Shown one piece after another: positions 8,262-15,625 of a DNA stretch of 20,289 bases. The notes beneath the pieces were generated by a model, which was not told the DNA's origin, ran no database searches, and saw only the letters and a program-made list of their open reading frames with translations. Position 1 is the first letter of the stretch, and each line of letters begins with the position of its first letter. A program made the translations under genes and the position numbers. The stretch is taken from contig CAJMOH010000048.1 in NCBI GenBank assembly GCA_905215055.1, positions 1 to 20,289 of the forward strand, in the 5' to 3' direction. The DNA comes from an uncultured bacterium (lineage in GTDB: Bacteria; Bacillota; Clostridia; Oscillospirales; Acutalibacteraceae).

Positions 8262-9173
8262 TCAAAAGACCTCTTTGCCGCAAGCGCGGACAATCTGCCG
8301 CAGGCGCTCCATCTGTTCTTCCGCAGGCACCTGGCCGGAGAAGGGAGCCTCCCCCAGCTGCTGGCGCTTGCCCTCCCCCAAGTCGTGATAGGGAAGCAGC
8401 TCCACGCGGGTGCAGCCCGGGGTAGCTTTTGCCAAGTCTGCCAAGCCCTCCATGTTCTCCTCACTGTCGTTCCAGCCGGGCACCACCGGGGTGCGGATCC
8501 AGATCTCTTTCTCGGGGAAGGCTTGGGACAGGCGGCGGAGGTTTTCCAAAATCTTCTCATTGGACTGGCCGGTGCAACGCAAATGCCTCTCCGGCTGGAT
8601 GTGCTTACAATCATAGAGGAACAAATCGCAGAAAGGGGCCAGGCTCTCCAACGCCTCCCAGGAGCCGAAGCCACTGGTCTCTATGGCGGTATGCAGCCCC
8701 CGCTCTTTGGCAAGACGCAGCAGCGCCAGGGCAAACTCCGGCTGGGAGAGCACCTCTCCCCCGGTGAGAGTCATGCCCCCGTCGTCGCCGTAGAACAGGC
8801 AGTCTTCCATCACCTCTTGAAGCACCTCCCCCGCTGTAGTCACCCTGCCGGAAAGTTCCCTAGCTTTCTGGGGGCAGGCTGCCGCACAGACACCGCAACC
8901 GGTACAGGCAGCGCCATCGGTGCGGATTTTTCCCTCCCCATCCTGGGAGACTGCCCTCTGGGGACAGGCGGCCACACAGGCGCCGCAGCTGGTGCATTTT
9001 TCCCAATTCCACAGAATTTGGGGCCGCATCTGCTGGGACTCCGGGTTGGCGCACCAGCGGCACCGCAGGGGACAGCCCTTAAAAAACACGTTGGTGCGGA
9101 TGCCCGGCCCATCGTGAAGGCAGAAATGCTGCAAATTAAAAATGACGCCTTGGGTGTTTTCAATCGTTTCCAT
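8262..9173 (-). CDS. Glycyl-radical enzyme activating protein (radical SAM)
   Basis: The product is a 303-residue radical-SAM activase. The CX3CX2C motif for the SAM-binding 4Fe-4S cluster is at Cys34, Cys38 and Cys41, preceded by HDGPGIRTNVFFKGCP, the signature of GRE activases. Two ferredoxin-type CX2CX2CX3C motifs follow (Cys60-70 and Cys90-100), as in activases of CutC, glycerol dehydratase and arylacetate decarboxylases but not of short PflA. TLTGGEV is the SAM-binding GGE motif. It would install the glycyl radical on Gly776 of the divergently encoded GRE. I chose the ATG at 9173 because AGGAG lies 8 nt before it; an in-frame ATG at 9194 has no such site. It overlaps the end of the PucR-like gene by 14 bp. 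Confidence 0.94.
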   Translation of the reverse strand: METIENTQGVIFNLQHFCLHDGPGIRTNVFFKGCPLRCRWCANPESQQMRPQILWNWEKCTSCGACVAACPQRAVSQDGEGKIRTDGAACTGCGVCAAACPQKARELSGRVTTAGEVLQEVMEDCLFYGDDGGMTLTGGEVLSQPEFALALLRLAKERGLHTAIETSGFGSWEALESLAPFCDLFLYDCKHIQPERHLRCTGQSNEKILENLRRLSQAFPEKEIWIRTPVVPGWNDSEENMEGLADLAKATPGCTRVELLPYHDLGEGKRQQLGEAPFSGQVPAEEQMERLRQIVRACGKEVF

Positions 9174-10293
9174 GGGGTTCACTCCTATCTTCATCTACCC
9201 GTTGCTTCAGCACCTTTTCCGCGTACTCCAGCAGCTGACAGGAGAGCAGCAGCCGCTGGCACAGCAGGCCGTCGGAAAAGTCGAAGCAAATCATTTCCGA
9301 GATCTTTTTTAGTTTGTTCATCACCGTATTCCGGTGCATATACAGCGCTGCCGCTGCGCGCTGGACATTGCCCCCAAACACCAGGTAGTGGTACAGCACC
9401 TGACGCAGGTTAGTGCCGTGATGGGCGTCGTACCGGGCAAGGTGGATCAGCGCCGGATGGGCCAAATAGCAGATATCCATGTGGCCGTTGCGCCGGACGT
9501 ATTCCTGCACACAGTAGTCCAGGACGATCATCACCTGGTACTGGTCCAGAAGACAGAATGTGTCCTCACGTTCCAGGCGCTCCCGCAACCGGAGCATATG
9601 GCGCATCATCTGGCAAATGGTGCGCAGCATACTGCAATCCCGGGTGGCGTTGCCAATGCCCGCCACGCACCCTAGCTTTTCCAGCTTTTCCTCCATGTCC
9701 TCTGGAAGAGGAAAGTAGAACAGCTGCTCCTTGTGCTGGCGCACCACGGCGATCTCCCCTTCCCCAGCAATGACCAGGTCATCCGGGAACCAACGTGCCG
9801 CCCACTCTTCCAGCTGGGGCGGCAGGGCTATGTGGTTTTTCTGCTGAAGCAACAGCAGCTGCACATAGGTGTTTTCCTCTTTGCCAAACAACCTCTGGCG
9901 GATCTCCCCGGAGGACACCAGCTGCCGAGAAAGCACTTGCTTCCACACATGGGCTGGGTCCAACTGAGGGGCTTCTAACAGGCTGCTGATACGGTTGTAC
10001 AGCGCTGCAATGGAAAGCCTGGACAGCATGACACATCCCGGGAGCCTGTCACGGGGCAGTTCATACAGTTGGCCGGTCGCAGTTTCCGCCAGCAGCAGGA
10101 TGCTCCCCTGGTCCGTCTGCCATGTGGAGGCAAGCTCCCTTGCCTGGACCAAGCTGCCCAAATACAGCACCTCCCTTTCCAAAGACTGCTGGCAATCCAA
10201 CAGCTGCACCTTGCGGAACGAAGTGCACTCCTGGCCCCCTTGGTAAAAGCTGGCGGCGCTGCCCAATGCCTCTTTAATCACCCGAATATCCAT
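9160..10293 (-). CDS. PucR/CdaR-family transcriptional regulator
   Basis: The product is 377 residues from the ATG at 10293, which has AGGAGG 7 nt upstream. The frame stays open to an upstream ATG at 10362, but that start lacks a ribosome binding site and overlaps the predicted promoter. The C-terminus holds the PucR-type helix-turn-helix (HTH_30) at about 306-335 (FGGNVQRAAAALYMHRNTVMNKLKKI). Before it lies a GGDEF-like/CdaR-type middle region (YVRRNGHMDICYLAHPALIHLARYD). No catalytic motif is visible. PucR-family proteins are ligand-responsive regulators of catabolic genes. Its divergent position 203 bp from the GRE and its translational overlap with the activase suggest that it controls the GRE and possibly its own operon. 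The effector is unknown. Confidence 0.85.
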   Translation of the reverse strand: MDIRVIKEALGSAASFYQGGQECTSFRKVQLLDCQQSLEREVLYLGSLVQARELASTWQTDQGSILLLAETATGQLYELPRDRLPGCVMLSRLSIAALYNRISSLLEAPQLDPAHVWKQVLSRQLVSSGEIRQRLFGKEENTYVQLLLLQQKNHIALPPQLEEWAARWFPDDLVIAGEGEIAVVRQHKEQLFYFPLPEDMEEKLEKLGCVAGIGNATRDCSMLRTICQMMRHMLRLRERLEREDTFCLLDQYQVMIVLDYCVQEYVRRNGHMDICYLAHPALIHLARYDAHHGTNLRQVLYHYLVFGGNVQRAAAALYMHRNTVMNKLKKISEMICFDFSDGLLCQRLLLSCQLLEYAEKVLKQRVDEDRSEPHGND

Positions 10294-10333
10294 CCATGTC
10301 CCTCCTGGCATTTCCATAATCATCTTACTAAAA

Positions 10334-10362
10334 AGTATTTCACAATTCCAGCCAGATTGCAA
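10334..10362 (-). promoter_or_regulatory. Possible promoter of the PucR-activase-kinase-regulator operon
   Basis: The minus strand reads TTGCAA (10362-10357), 17 bp, then AATACT (10339-10334), ending 40 bp before the start codon. Each hexamer matches the sigma-A consensus at four of six positions, so this is only a candidate. Confidence 0.35.
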
Positions 10363-10429
10363 GAGTTATACACCCAGCCCAATTTTCCCCCCTTGTTTTG
10401 TGCCTGGCTGCCAAATCTTGCCCATCCCC

Positions 10430-10458
10430 TTGCCAGAAGGGGCGCTTTGTGGTTTGAT
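10430..10458 (+). promoter_or_regulatory. Putative promoter/operator of the GRE gene, shared with CocE
   Basis: TTGCCAG, nine variable bases (AAGGGGCGC), then TTTGTGGTTTGAT, ending 38 bp before the GRE start. The element matches the one at 1172-1200 upstream of the CocE gene in both blocks, spacing and distance to the start codon. It can be read as a -35 with an extended -10 or as an operator for a common regulator. Confidence 0.6.
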
Positions 10459-10496
10459 GGAGGCAAAGAAATCCCGGGAAAGGATGGTATTCTCCC

Positions 10497-12899
10497 ATGA
10501 CCGAACGTGTAAAGCGCATGAAAGAAAGCCTGCGCGTCAACAAATACCCCCTGTGTGTGGAACAGTTCCGCCTGGCGGTGCAATCCCTGGAGGAAACCGC
10601 TGGCCAGCCCATGCTCCTGCGGCGCTCCAAGCTCCACGCCCATGTGCTGGACAACATCCCCATTTTCATCGAAGAGGATGACCTGCTGTGCGGCTCTGGC
10701 GCCAGCAAGCCCTTCGGCCTGGAGATGCAGTACGAATACGGGGTGTGGACACCTGATGAGGTGGAGAGCCTGAAAAGCGAGATCTACACCATCTCCCCCG
10801 AGGACGAGTCCGAGCTGTACCGCCTGAACCAGCGCTTTGCCGAAAACAGCCTGAACAGCAACCTGATTGAAGCTATGGGCAAGTCCCTGGGCGAAAGCGA
10901 CCGGCTGTGGCCCTTTATGAAGTCCGGGCTGGTGCTGCCCCCCTGGAAGGACAAGAAGGGCGGGTCCGGCGGCGGCTTTGCCATGAGCGGCTACGGCCTG
11001 GGCCCCGGATTCTCCTTGGTGTGCGTGGAGTATGAGCAGATCCTGCAAAAGGGCGCCAAAGGCATCATTGAAGAGGCCAAGCGCTGCCTGGAGGAGCTGC
11101 GGTACTACGAGATCGACAGCATCGAAAAGCGCAATTACTGGGAGGGCGTCATCCTGGTGTTCGAAGCCTGGGTGCGCTTTGCAAACCGGTACGCCGACCT
11201 GGCCGAGAAGATGGCCGGGAAGGAAACCGACCCCCAGCGGAAAGCCGAGCTTTTGGAGATGGCCCGCATCTGCCGCAAGGTGCCCTATGAGCCTGCGGAA
11301 ACTTTCCGGGAGGCGCTGCAGGCCTTCTGGTTCACCTTCCTAATGGTGTGCCCCTCCCCCACCTCCACTGCCGGCCGGTTCGACCAGTATATGTACCCCT
11401 ATTACAAGCACGACATCGACGCCGGGCTCATCACCGACGACCAGGTGCTGGAACTGCTGGAGGTCATGCGGTGCAAGGTGATGAAGATCAACCGGGTGTC
11501 CGGCAAAGCCAACCGGGCTAAGAACGCTGGTATGGCCAAGTGGTACAACTGGACCATCGGCGGCCAGAAAGCCGACGGCTCCGACGCCACCAACGAACTG
11601 ACCTACCTGCTGCTGGAAGCTGCCAAAGACACCCACCTGCCCCACCACACTCTGACGGTGCGGGTCCACAAGAACACCCCGGACCTGCTGCTAGAAAAAG
11701 CCCTGGAAGTGGTGCGCACCGGCCTGGGGATGCCCGCTTTCATCGGGGACGACAGCTACATCCACTTCTTCACCGAAGACAACACCCTCACGGTGGAGCA
11801 GGCCCGCAACTACTGCGCCACCGGCTGCGTGGACGGCAACATCCCCGGCGTCACCCGCACCCAGGTGGCCTGCTTCTTCATCATCCCCCACGCCATGGAC
11901 TTGTGCCTGCACAACGGCTTCTGCCGCTACACCAACGAGATGGTGGGCATCCAAACCGGCGATGTGACCAAGATGGAAACTTTTGAAGAGCTGAAAGAGG
12001 CTGTGTTTACCCAGATCAAATACCTGATGGGCATGGCCGCCGAGCGGGTCAACGTGGAGATGATCGCCGAGCGGGAGCTGTTCCCCGACGTGTTCCGTTC
12101 TGCCTTGATGCACGACGGCGTGCGCTGCGGCAAGGATATGTTCAACCGCCGCTTTGCCTTTGAAAACGCCGGCCTGATCGGCGCGGTGGGCGGCGTCAAC
12201 GCCGGCGACTCCTTGATGGCCATCAAGAAGCTGGTGTTTGACGAGAAGAAGTACACCATGGCCCAGCTGATGGAGGCCCTGGACGCCGACTGGGAAGGCT
12301 TTGATGAAATGCGCGCCGACTTCCTGGCAGCCCCCAAATACGGCAACAACATCCCCGAGGTGGACGAACTGGTCAACGAAGTGTACCAGCTCCACAATGA
12401 GGCCTGCCGCAGCTATCCCAGCGCCTACGGCGAAACAGTGAAACCCAACGCCATTTCCATCTCCGCCCACCAGCCCGGCGGCGCCCTGACCGGGGCCACC
12501 CCGGATGGCCGCAAGGGCGGCGAGATTCTGGCAGACGCCTCCATCTCCCCCAGCCACGGCAAGGACCTGCGGGGACCTCTGGCCGTGTTCCAGAGCGCCA
12601 TGCGCATCCAGCAGGACCAGTACCAAGGCACCCTGTTCAACATGAAATTCCATCCCTCCGTGCTGAAAACTTCCGCCGACCTGAACAAACTGGCGGGGCT
12701 CATCCGCACCTACCTGACCCACGGGGGCAAGCACATCCAGTTCAACGTGGTGGACCGGGAAGAGATGCTGGACGCCCAAGTACATCCCGAAGAGCATCCT
12801 GAGCTGACGGTGCGGGTGGCCGGCTACAGCGCCTATTTTGTACGTCTGCCTAAGTCTATTCAGAATGAAGTAATTAACCGAACCTCTCAATCATTGTAA
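10497..12899 (+). CDS. Glycyl radical enzyme of the pyruvate formate-lyase superfamily, unassigned subfamily
   Basis: This 800-residue enzyme has the PFL-like domain over about residues 1-650 and the C-terminal glycyl radical domain with RVAGYSAYF, placing the radical on Gly776. The active-site loop is NYCATGCVDGNIPG: the thiyl-radical cysteine is Cys444, and the residue two positions later is Asp446. Characterised dehydratases, choline and isethionate lyases and arylacetate decarboxylases have GCVE with a Glu base there, while PFL itself has adjacent cysteines. The protein is therefore not PFL, and I cannot assign it to CutC, HypD, glycerol or propanediol dehydratase, or HPAD. No HPAD-like small subunit or microcompartment shell gene is present. 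It is divergent from the PucR-activase operon and has its own promoter element. An AAAGGA site lies 12 nt before the ATG. Confidence 0.93.
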   Translation: MTERVKRMKESLRVNKYPLCVEQFRLAVQSLEETAGQPMLLRRSKLHAHVLDNIPIFIEEDDLLCGSGASKPFGLEMQYEYGVWTPDEVESLKSEIYTISPEDESELYRLNQRFAENSLNSNLIEAMGKSLGESDRLWPFMKSGLVLPPWKDKKGGSGGGFAMSGYGLGPGFSLVCVEYEQILQKGAKGIIEEAKRCLEELRYYEIDSIEKRNYWEGVILVFEAWVRFANRYADLAEKMAGKETDPQRKAELLEMARICRKVPYEPAETFREALQAFWFTFLMVCPSPTSTAGRFDQYMYPYYKHDIDAGLITDDQVLELLEVMRCKVMKINRVSGKANRAKNAGMAKWYNWTIGGQKADGSDATNELTYLLLEAAKDTHLPHHTLTVRVHKNTPDLLLEKALEVVRTGLGMPAFIGDDSYIHFFTEDNTLTVEQARNYCATGCVDGNIPGVTRTQVACFFIIPHAMDLCLHNGFCRYTNEMVGIQTGDVTKMETFEELKEAVFTQIKYLMGMAAERVNVEMIAERELFPDVFRSALMHDGVRCGKDMFNRRFAFENAGLIGAVGGVNAGDSLMAIKKLVFDEKKYTMAQLMEALDADWEGFDEMRADFLAAPKYGNNIPEVDELVNEVYQLHNEACRSYPSAYGETVKPNAISISAHQPGGALTGATPDGRKGGEILADASISPSHGKDLRGPLAVFQSAMRIQQDQYQGTLFNMKFHPSVLKTSADLNKLAGLIRTYLTHGGKHIQFNVVDREEMLDAQVHPEEHPELTVRVAGYSAYFVRLPKSIQNEVINRTSQSL

Positions 12900-13182
12900 G
12901 GATTCATCAGTTCTCGGGCTGTTAGGATCATATAGCCGAAGGGAACCACCCAGGCTCAATAAAAAGTGCTATCAAATTTACTATTCCTCTTAACCTTCAA
13001 AGAAGGAATTTCAAATTCCTATTTTGATTTCCGTGGTGTTGCCTCCCCAATGATTTTTCAAGATTCCACGCCTATGTCCAGCCTTATGTGCGCCGCCCAA
13101 GATTCTCCCCAACCCCGTCCTCTGCGTGGAGAAAAACATCCTTTTCCATCGAGGTCATCCTGTGCTTCAATGCGCTGCCTTT

Positions 13183-13213
13183 GCAGGCCCAACTGGGTCT
13201 GCTTTTTCTTTTC
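13183..13213 (+). terminator. Candidate rho-independent terminator downstream of the GRE
   Basis: GCAGGCCCA and TGGGTCTGC pair (one G-U pair) around a two-base loop and are followed by TTTTTCTTTTC. It lies about 280 bp beyond the GRE stop, in the right direction; no nearer clear terminator is seen. Confidence 0.45.
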
Positions 13214-13315
13214 TGCTTTTCCACAGTTTCTCGCATCCACCTCTCTTGAGTGGCGGCAAAACCAGTTTTCTCTCAGCTGGGGGTTGACCGCTGCCCCCGG
13301 ATTTGCCCACAACCG

Positions 13316-13406
13316 GCTCACACGGCTCCAACAGGGCAGGCAACCTGTTTCGCTGGTGTTGCTTCTCTACCTGGCTCCCAAAACCGCACACAGGCCCTCA
13401 CGGGGC
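13316..13406 (+). repeat. Diverged direct repeat, copy A
   Basis: The block begins GGCTCACACGGCTCCAACAG and ends with AAAACCGCACACAGGCC. It shares CAACAGGGC, CGCTGGTGT and AAAACCGCACACAGG in the same order with copy B about 197 bp further on. The copies are clearly related but differ by substitutions and small indels. Confidence 0.6.
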
Positions 13407-13438
13407 CGAATTCATTTTTTCTCCCCAGAACGAGTTTA

Positions 13439-13460
13439 CCCTCCCCCTTTAGGGGGAGGG
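13439..13460. repeat. GC-rich perfect hairpin
   Basis: CCCTCCCCC and GGGGGAGGG form a perfect 9-bp stem with a TTTA loop, lying between the two copies of the direct repeat. No U-run follows on either strand, so it is unlikely to be a terminator; it may be part of a repeated intergenic element. Confidence 0.5.
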
Positions 13461-13513
13461 GCTGGGTATCTACTTTCTTGGGTTCGCCGGGTTTGCCCTG
13501 CTCGTTCAAAACT

Positions 13514-13602
13514 GACTCACACTGGCCCAACAGGGCTGGTATAGAACCTCGCTGGTGTCCGTTACCCAGCTCTCAAAACCGCACACAGGGCCACACAGGG
13601 GC
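13514..13602 (+). repeat. Diverged direct repeat, copy B
   Basis: Starts GACTCACACTGGCCCAACAG and ends AAAACCGCACACAGGGCC, collinear with copy A. No open frame explains the conservation. Confidence 0.6.
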
Positions 13603-13850
13603 AAGTTTGTATTTACTTCCGTTTTCCCCCAGCCTTTCCCGGCGGGAAGTAACCGTCAATTACTCCAGCACGAGAATGTCGTTGGACAGAAGAAAATATT
13701 CTCCCCAATGGCGTTTTCTCTTGTAAGTCTTTCTCATATTTTTTCAGTAGGTTTCCCTCCCCGTTTTTCAAAATATGTTTTGCGAAGCCTTTTCTTTGTT
13801 TTATGCGGCTCAATTTTTGCGTAGAGGGCCTCCCCGCTCCTTGGGTAAAC

Positions 13851-13875
13851 AAAAGGCCGGGATTGCTCCGGCTTT
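13851..13875 (-). terminator. Rho-independent terminator of the SLH remnant
   Basis: On the minus strand AAAGCCGG pairs with CCGGCCTTT (one bulged base) around a short loop and is followed by TGTTT. It begins 11 bp past the stop of the decayed SLH gene, as expected for the original transcript end. Confidence 0.7.
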
Positions 13876-13886
13876 CGCATAAACAT

Positions 13887-14161
13887 TCATTTTTCTGCCA
13901 CGTTCTGGTCAAAGTTCATCAGGATGCTGGGCCGCATGGGCACGGGAAGCGGTGCTTTTCGGGGCGATAAGGCCAAATCATCATCATCATCGGTGATAAG
14001 TCCTGCGCCGTTGCCCAGCGCATAGCTGCTTTTACTTAGGCGGCGATGTTTTCGTCATCAGGGAACTAGAAAAGGCCGCCCCCGGCTGTCACATTGTACC
14101 CCTTGGATTTCCCGTAGTGGTACATCGTCATGGCGAACTTTTGGCGTGTGATTTTATCGAA
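13887..14161 (-). pseudogene. Decayed C-terminal end of an SLH-domain surface protein
   Basis: Read on the minus strand from 14161, one frame gives FDKITRQKFAMTMYHYGKSK, then GYNVTAGGGLF, a stop, FPDDENIAA, a stop, and VKAAMRWA. This is the layout of an S-layer homology repeat (ITRxQFAxxLYxYAxxKGYxVxAGG...FxDxxxxxxxAxxAMxWA). After a frameshift the next frame gives GNGAGLITDDDDDLALS, later PMRPSILMNFDQNVAEK and a stop, matching the usual end of the last SLH repeat (AILMRFxENV). With two in-frame stops, a frameshift and no upstream part, this is a remnant. SLH domains anchor proteins to cell-wall polymers. The missing 5' part was presumably lost when the neighbouring nitroreductase-MATE block arrived. 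Confidence 0.75.
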
Positions 14162-14245
14162 TCAGCTTTTCTCGCTGTCTCTATTATCTAGCCGTTCGAT
14201 TTAGAAAAAACTGAATCATCCGGCGCAGTGGAGCAGAGAAAGCAT

Positions 14246-15547
14246 TCATGGCTTTCGGGCAGCCATTGTGTGGTCTGCGACTGCCTTGCGGTAAATGACA
14301 AGGGAAACGACCGCGGTGATCACTTCCGTGATCCAAAACGCATTCCAGACGCCAACCGCTCCGAAAAGCCTGCTGAGTAAAAACGCAGCCGGGATGATTA
14401 CCACTACATACCGGCAAAGAGAAATCAGTAAGGAGGGCGTGCCTTTCCCCAGCCCCTCCAATGCGCCGGAAGAAGTAACAGAAACCGCCGAGACGATAAA
14501 TCCGGCCCCGATGATGCGCAAGGCAGTTTCCCCGGCCTGGATCGTCGCTTCCGTGTGGGTAAACAGCCCTATCATCTGGCCGGGGATCAGCAGACATATC
14601 GCGGTTCCAAGCACCATAATGATACCGCTCATGCACAAAACAATCTGATAAATCTGGCTGACTCGTTTGTGCTCCCCTGCACCGTAGTTATAGCCGATCA
14701 GGGGGCGCATCCCCTGCACAATGCCATTCGCCGGCAGATAGATGAAGGTCTGCAATTTGTAATAGATTCCCAAAACCAGAATATACACTTCGGAATATGC
14801 CGCTAAAATCCCATTGAGCGCCGAAATCAAAAGAGACGGAAGCGCAAGGTTCAGGGTTGCGGGAATGCCGATAGAATACAGCTTGATGACCATCTTTTTG
14901 CTGGGCAAAATGTACTGCCTGCGGATATGCACGCGAATTGGCCGCAAAAGATAGACTACAAGGTAAATCGCCAGTGTCAGAGCCTGTCCGATGCCGGTTG
15001 CCAGCGCAGCGCCTTCAATTCCCATTTCCGGGAATGGGCCATAGCCAAAAATCAGAACGGGGTCTAAGACGATGTTTGTGATGCACCCACACATCAGGCT
15101 GATCATGGTTGTCTTCATGTTTCCTACTGCCTGGAACAGTTTCTCAAACGCCATGCTGACGGTAACAATGAGTGTAAAGGCGAACGCAACGACAGAATAG
15201 CGGACGCCAAGTTCAATGACCGCTTCGGATGAAGTGAACATCCGCAGGAAAACCGGCATGATGGCGATACAGCAGACTGTCATAACAACGCCATGAATGA
15301 TAGCAAACACAAGCCCCTGTGTAGCGGCTTGATCCGCTTTGCTGTTATCGCCCGCGCCCAGATGGAAAGCGATCACTGCGTTGATTCCAACGCCAAATCC
15401 AATTCCGGCAGCATTGATAAAATTTTGAACCGGGTAAACCAACGATAATGCCGTCATAGCCTCCTCGCTGATCTGCGCGACGAAAAAACTGTCCACAATG
15501 TTATAGAGGGAATTGACCAGCATGGATAACACCATAGGCAGGGACAT
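14246..15547 (-). CDS. MATE-family efflux transporter (5' end frameshifted)
   Basis: This 433-residue frame covers nearly all of a MATE (multidrug and toxin extrusion) protein: twelve hydrophobic segments in two related halves, with VNSLYNIVDSFFVAQISEEA at the start and GMRPLIGYNYGAGEHKR before the second half. MATE proteins export drugs or metabolites by Na+ or H+ antiport. The ATG used here (15547) has no ribosome binding site. The natural start is at 15603, with AAGGAGG and MNDTFMKEK, but a duplicated GAAAA pentanucleotide (15572-15581) shifts the frame to a stop after 15 codons. As written, the product would miss about 17 N-terminal residues, including the start of helix 1. It is the third gene of the nitroreductase-MATE-MATE operon, 22 bp after its paralogue. 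Confidence 0.85.
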   Translation of the reverse strand: MSLPMVLSMLVNSLYNIVDSFFVAQISEEAMTALSLVYPVQNFINAAGIGFGVGINAVIAFHLGAGDNSKADQAATQGLVFAIIHGVVMTVCCIAIMPVFLRMFTSSEAVIELGVRYSVVAFAFTLIVTVSMAFEKLFQAVGNMKTTMISLMCGCITNIVLDPVLIFGYGPFPEMGIEGAALATGIGQALTLAIYLVVYLLRPIRVHIRRQYILPSKKMVIKLYSIGIPATLNLALPSLLISALNGILAAYSEVYILVLGIYYKLQTFIYLPANGIVQGMRPLIGYNYGAGEHKRVSQIYQIVLCMSGIIMVLGTAICLLIPGQMIGLFTHTEATIQAGETALRIIGAGFIVSAVSVTSSGALEGLGKGTPSLLISLCRYVVVIIPAAFLLSRLFGAVGVWNAFWITEVITAVVSLVIYRKAVADHTMAARKP

Positions 15548-15571
15548 GGATAAAATCAGCGGTAATACCGG

Positions 15572-15585
15572 CTTTTCTTTTCTTT
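15572..15585 (-). repeat. Pentanucleotide tandem repeat in the start region of the MATE gene
   Basis: The minus strand has GAAA-GAAAA-GAAAA right after the ATG of codon 6 of the natural MATE start. Removing one GAAAA unit restores the frame to MNDTFMKEKPVLPLILSMSL, which matches my recollection of the family N-terminus. The repeat is the direct cause of the frameshift. Confidence 0.7.
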
Positions 15586-15625
15586 CATGAAAGTATCGTT
15601 CATAATTCCTCCTTCGCAGAATACG

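Larger units (their letters stand above)
12900..13886. other. Gene-free stretch with hairpins and diverged repeats
   Basis: Open frames here on both strands are short, have no recognisable motifs and no good ribosome binding sites, and overlap one another. What can be seen is a small palindrome at 13004-13020 after the GRE, a terminator-like hairpin at 13183-13213, two diverged copies of a roughly 90-bp repeat, a GC-rich hairpin between the copies, and the terminator of the SLH remnant at the right end. The stretch has the look of decayed repetitive or mobile DNA. I see no tRNA. Confidence 0.6.

Noticed and set aside
7905..9413. 502-residue plus-strand open frame
   Set aside because: It lies antisense to the kinase, activase and PucR genes, has no domain, and is rich in Gly, Ala and His as expected for an opposite-strand frame of GC-rich coding DNA.
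11691..12890. 399-residue minus-strand open frame inside the GRE
   Set aside because: Antisense to a clear GRE with conserved motifs; composition (Val, Gly, His rich) is that of a shadow frame.
12966..13544. 192-residue plus-strand open frame downstream of the GRE
   Set aside because: No ribosome binding site or motif, and it spans the direct repeat and the GC-rich hairpin; most likely non-coding.
13975..14000. Run of CAT trinucleotides as a microsatellite
   Set aside because: It is the Asp codon run (DDDDD) of the decayed SLH gene on the minus strand.
15560..15600. Programmed -1 frameshifting as a rescue of the MATE start
   Set aside because: A -1 shift would restore the frame, but the A-rich run does not form a standard X-XXY-YYZ slippery heptamer in the right phase and no stimulator is evident.
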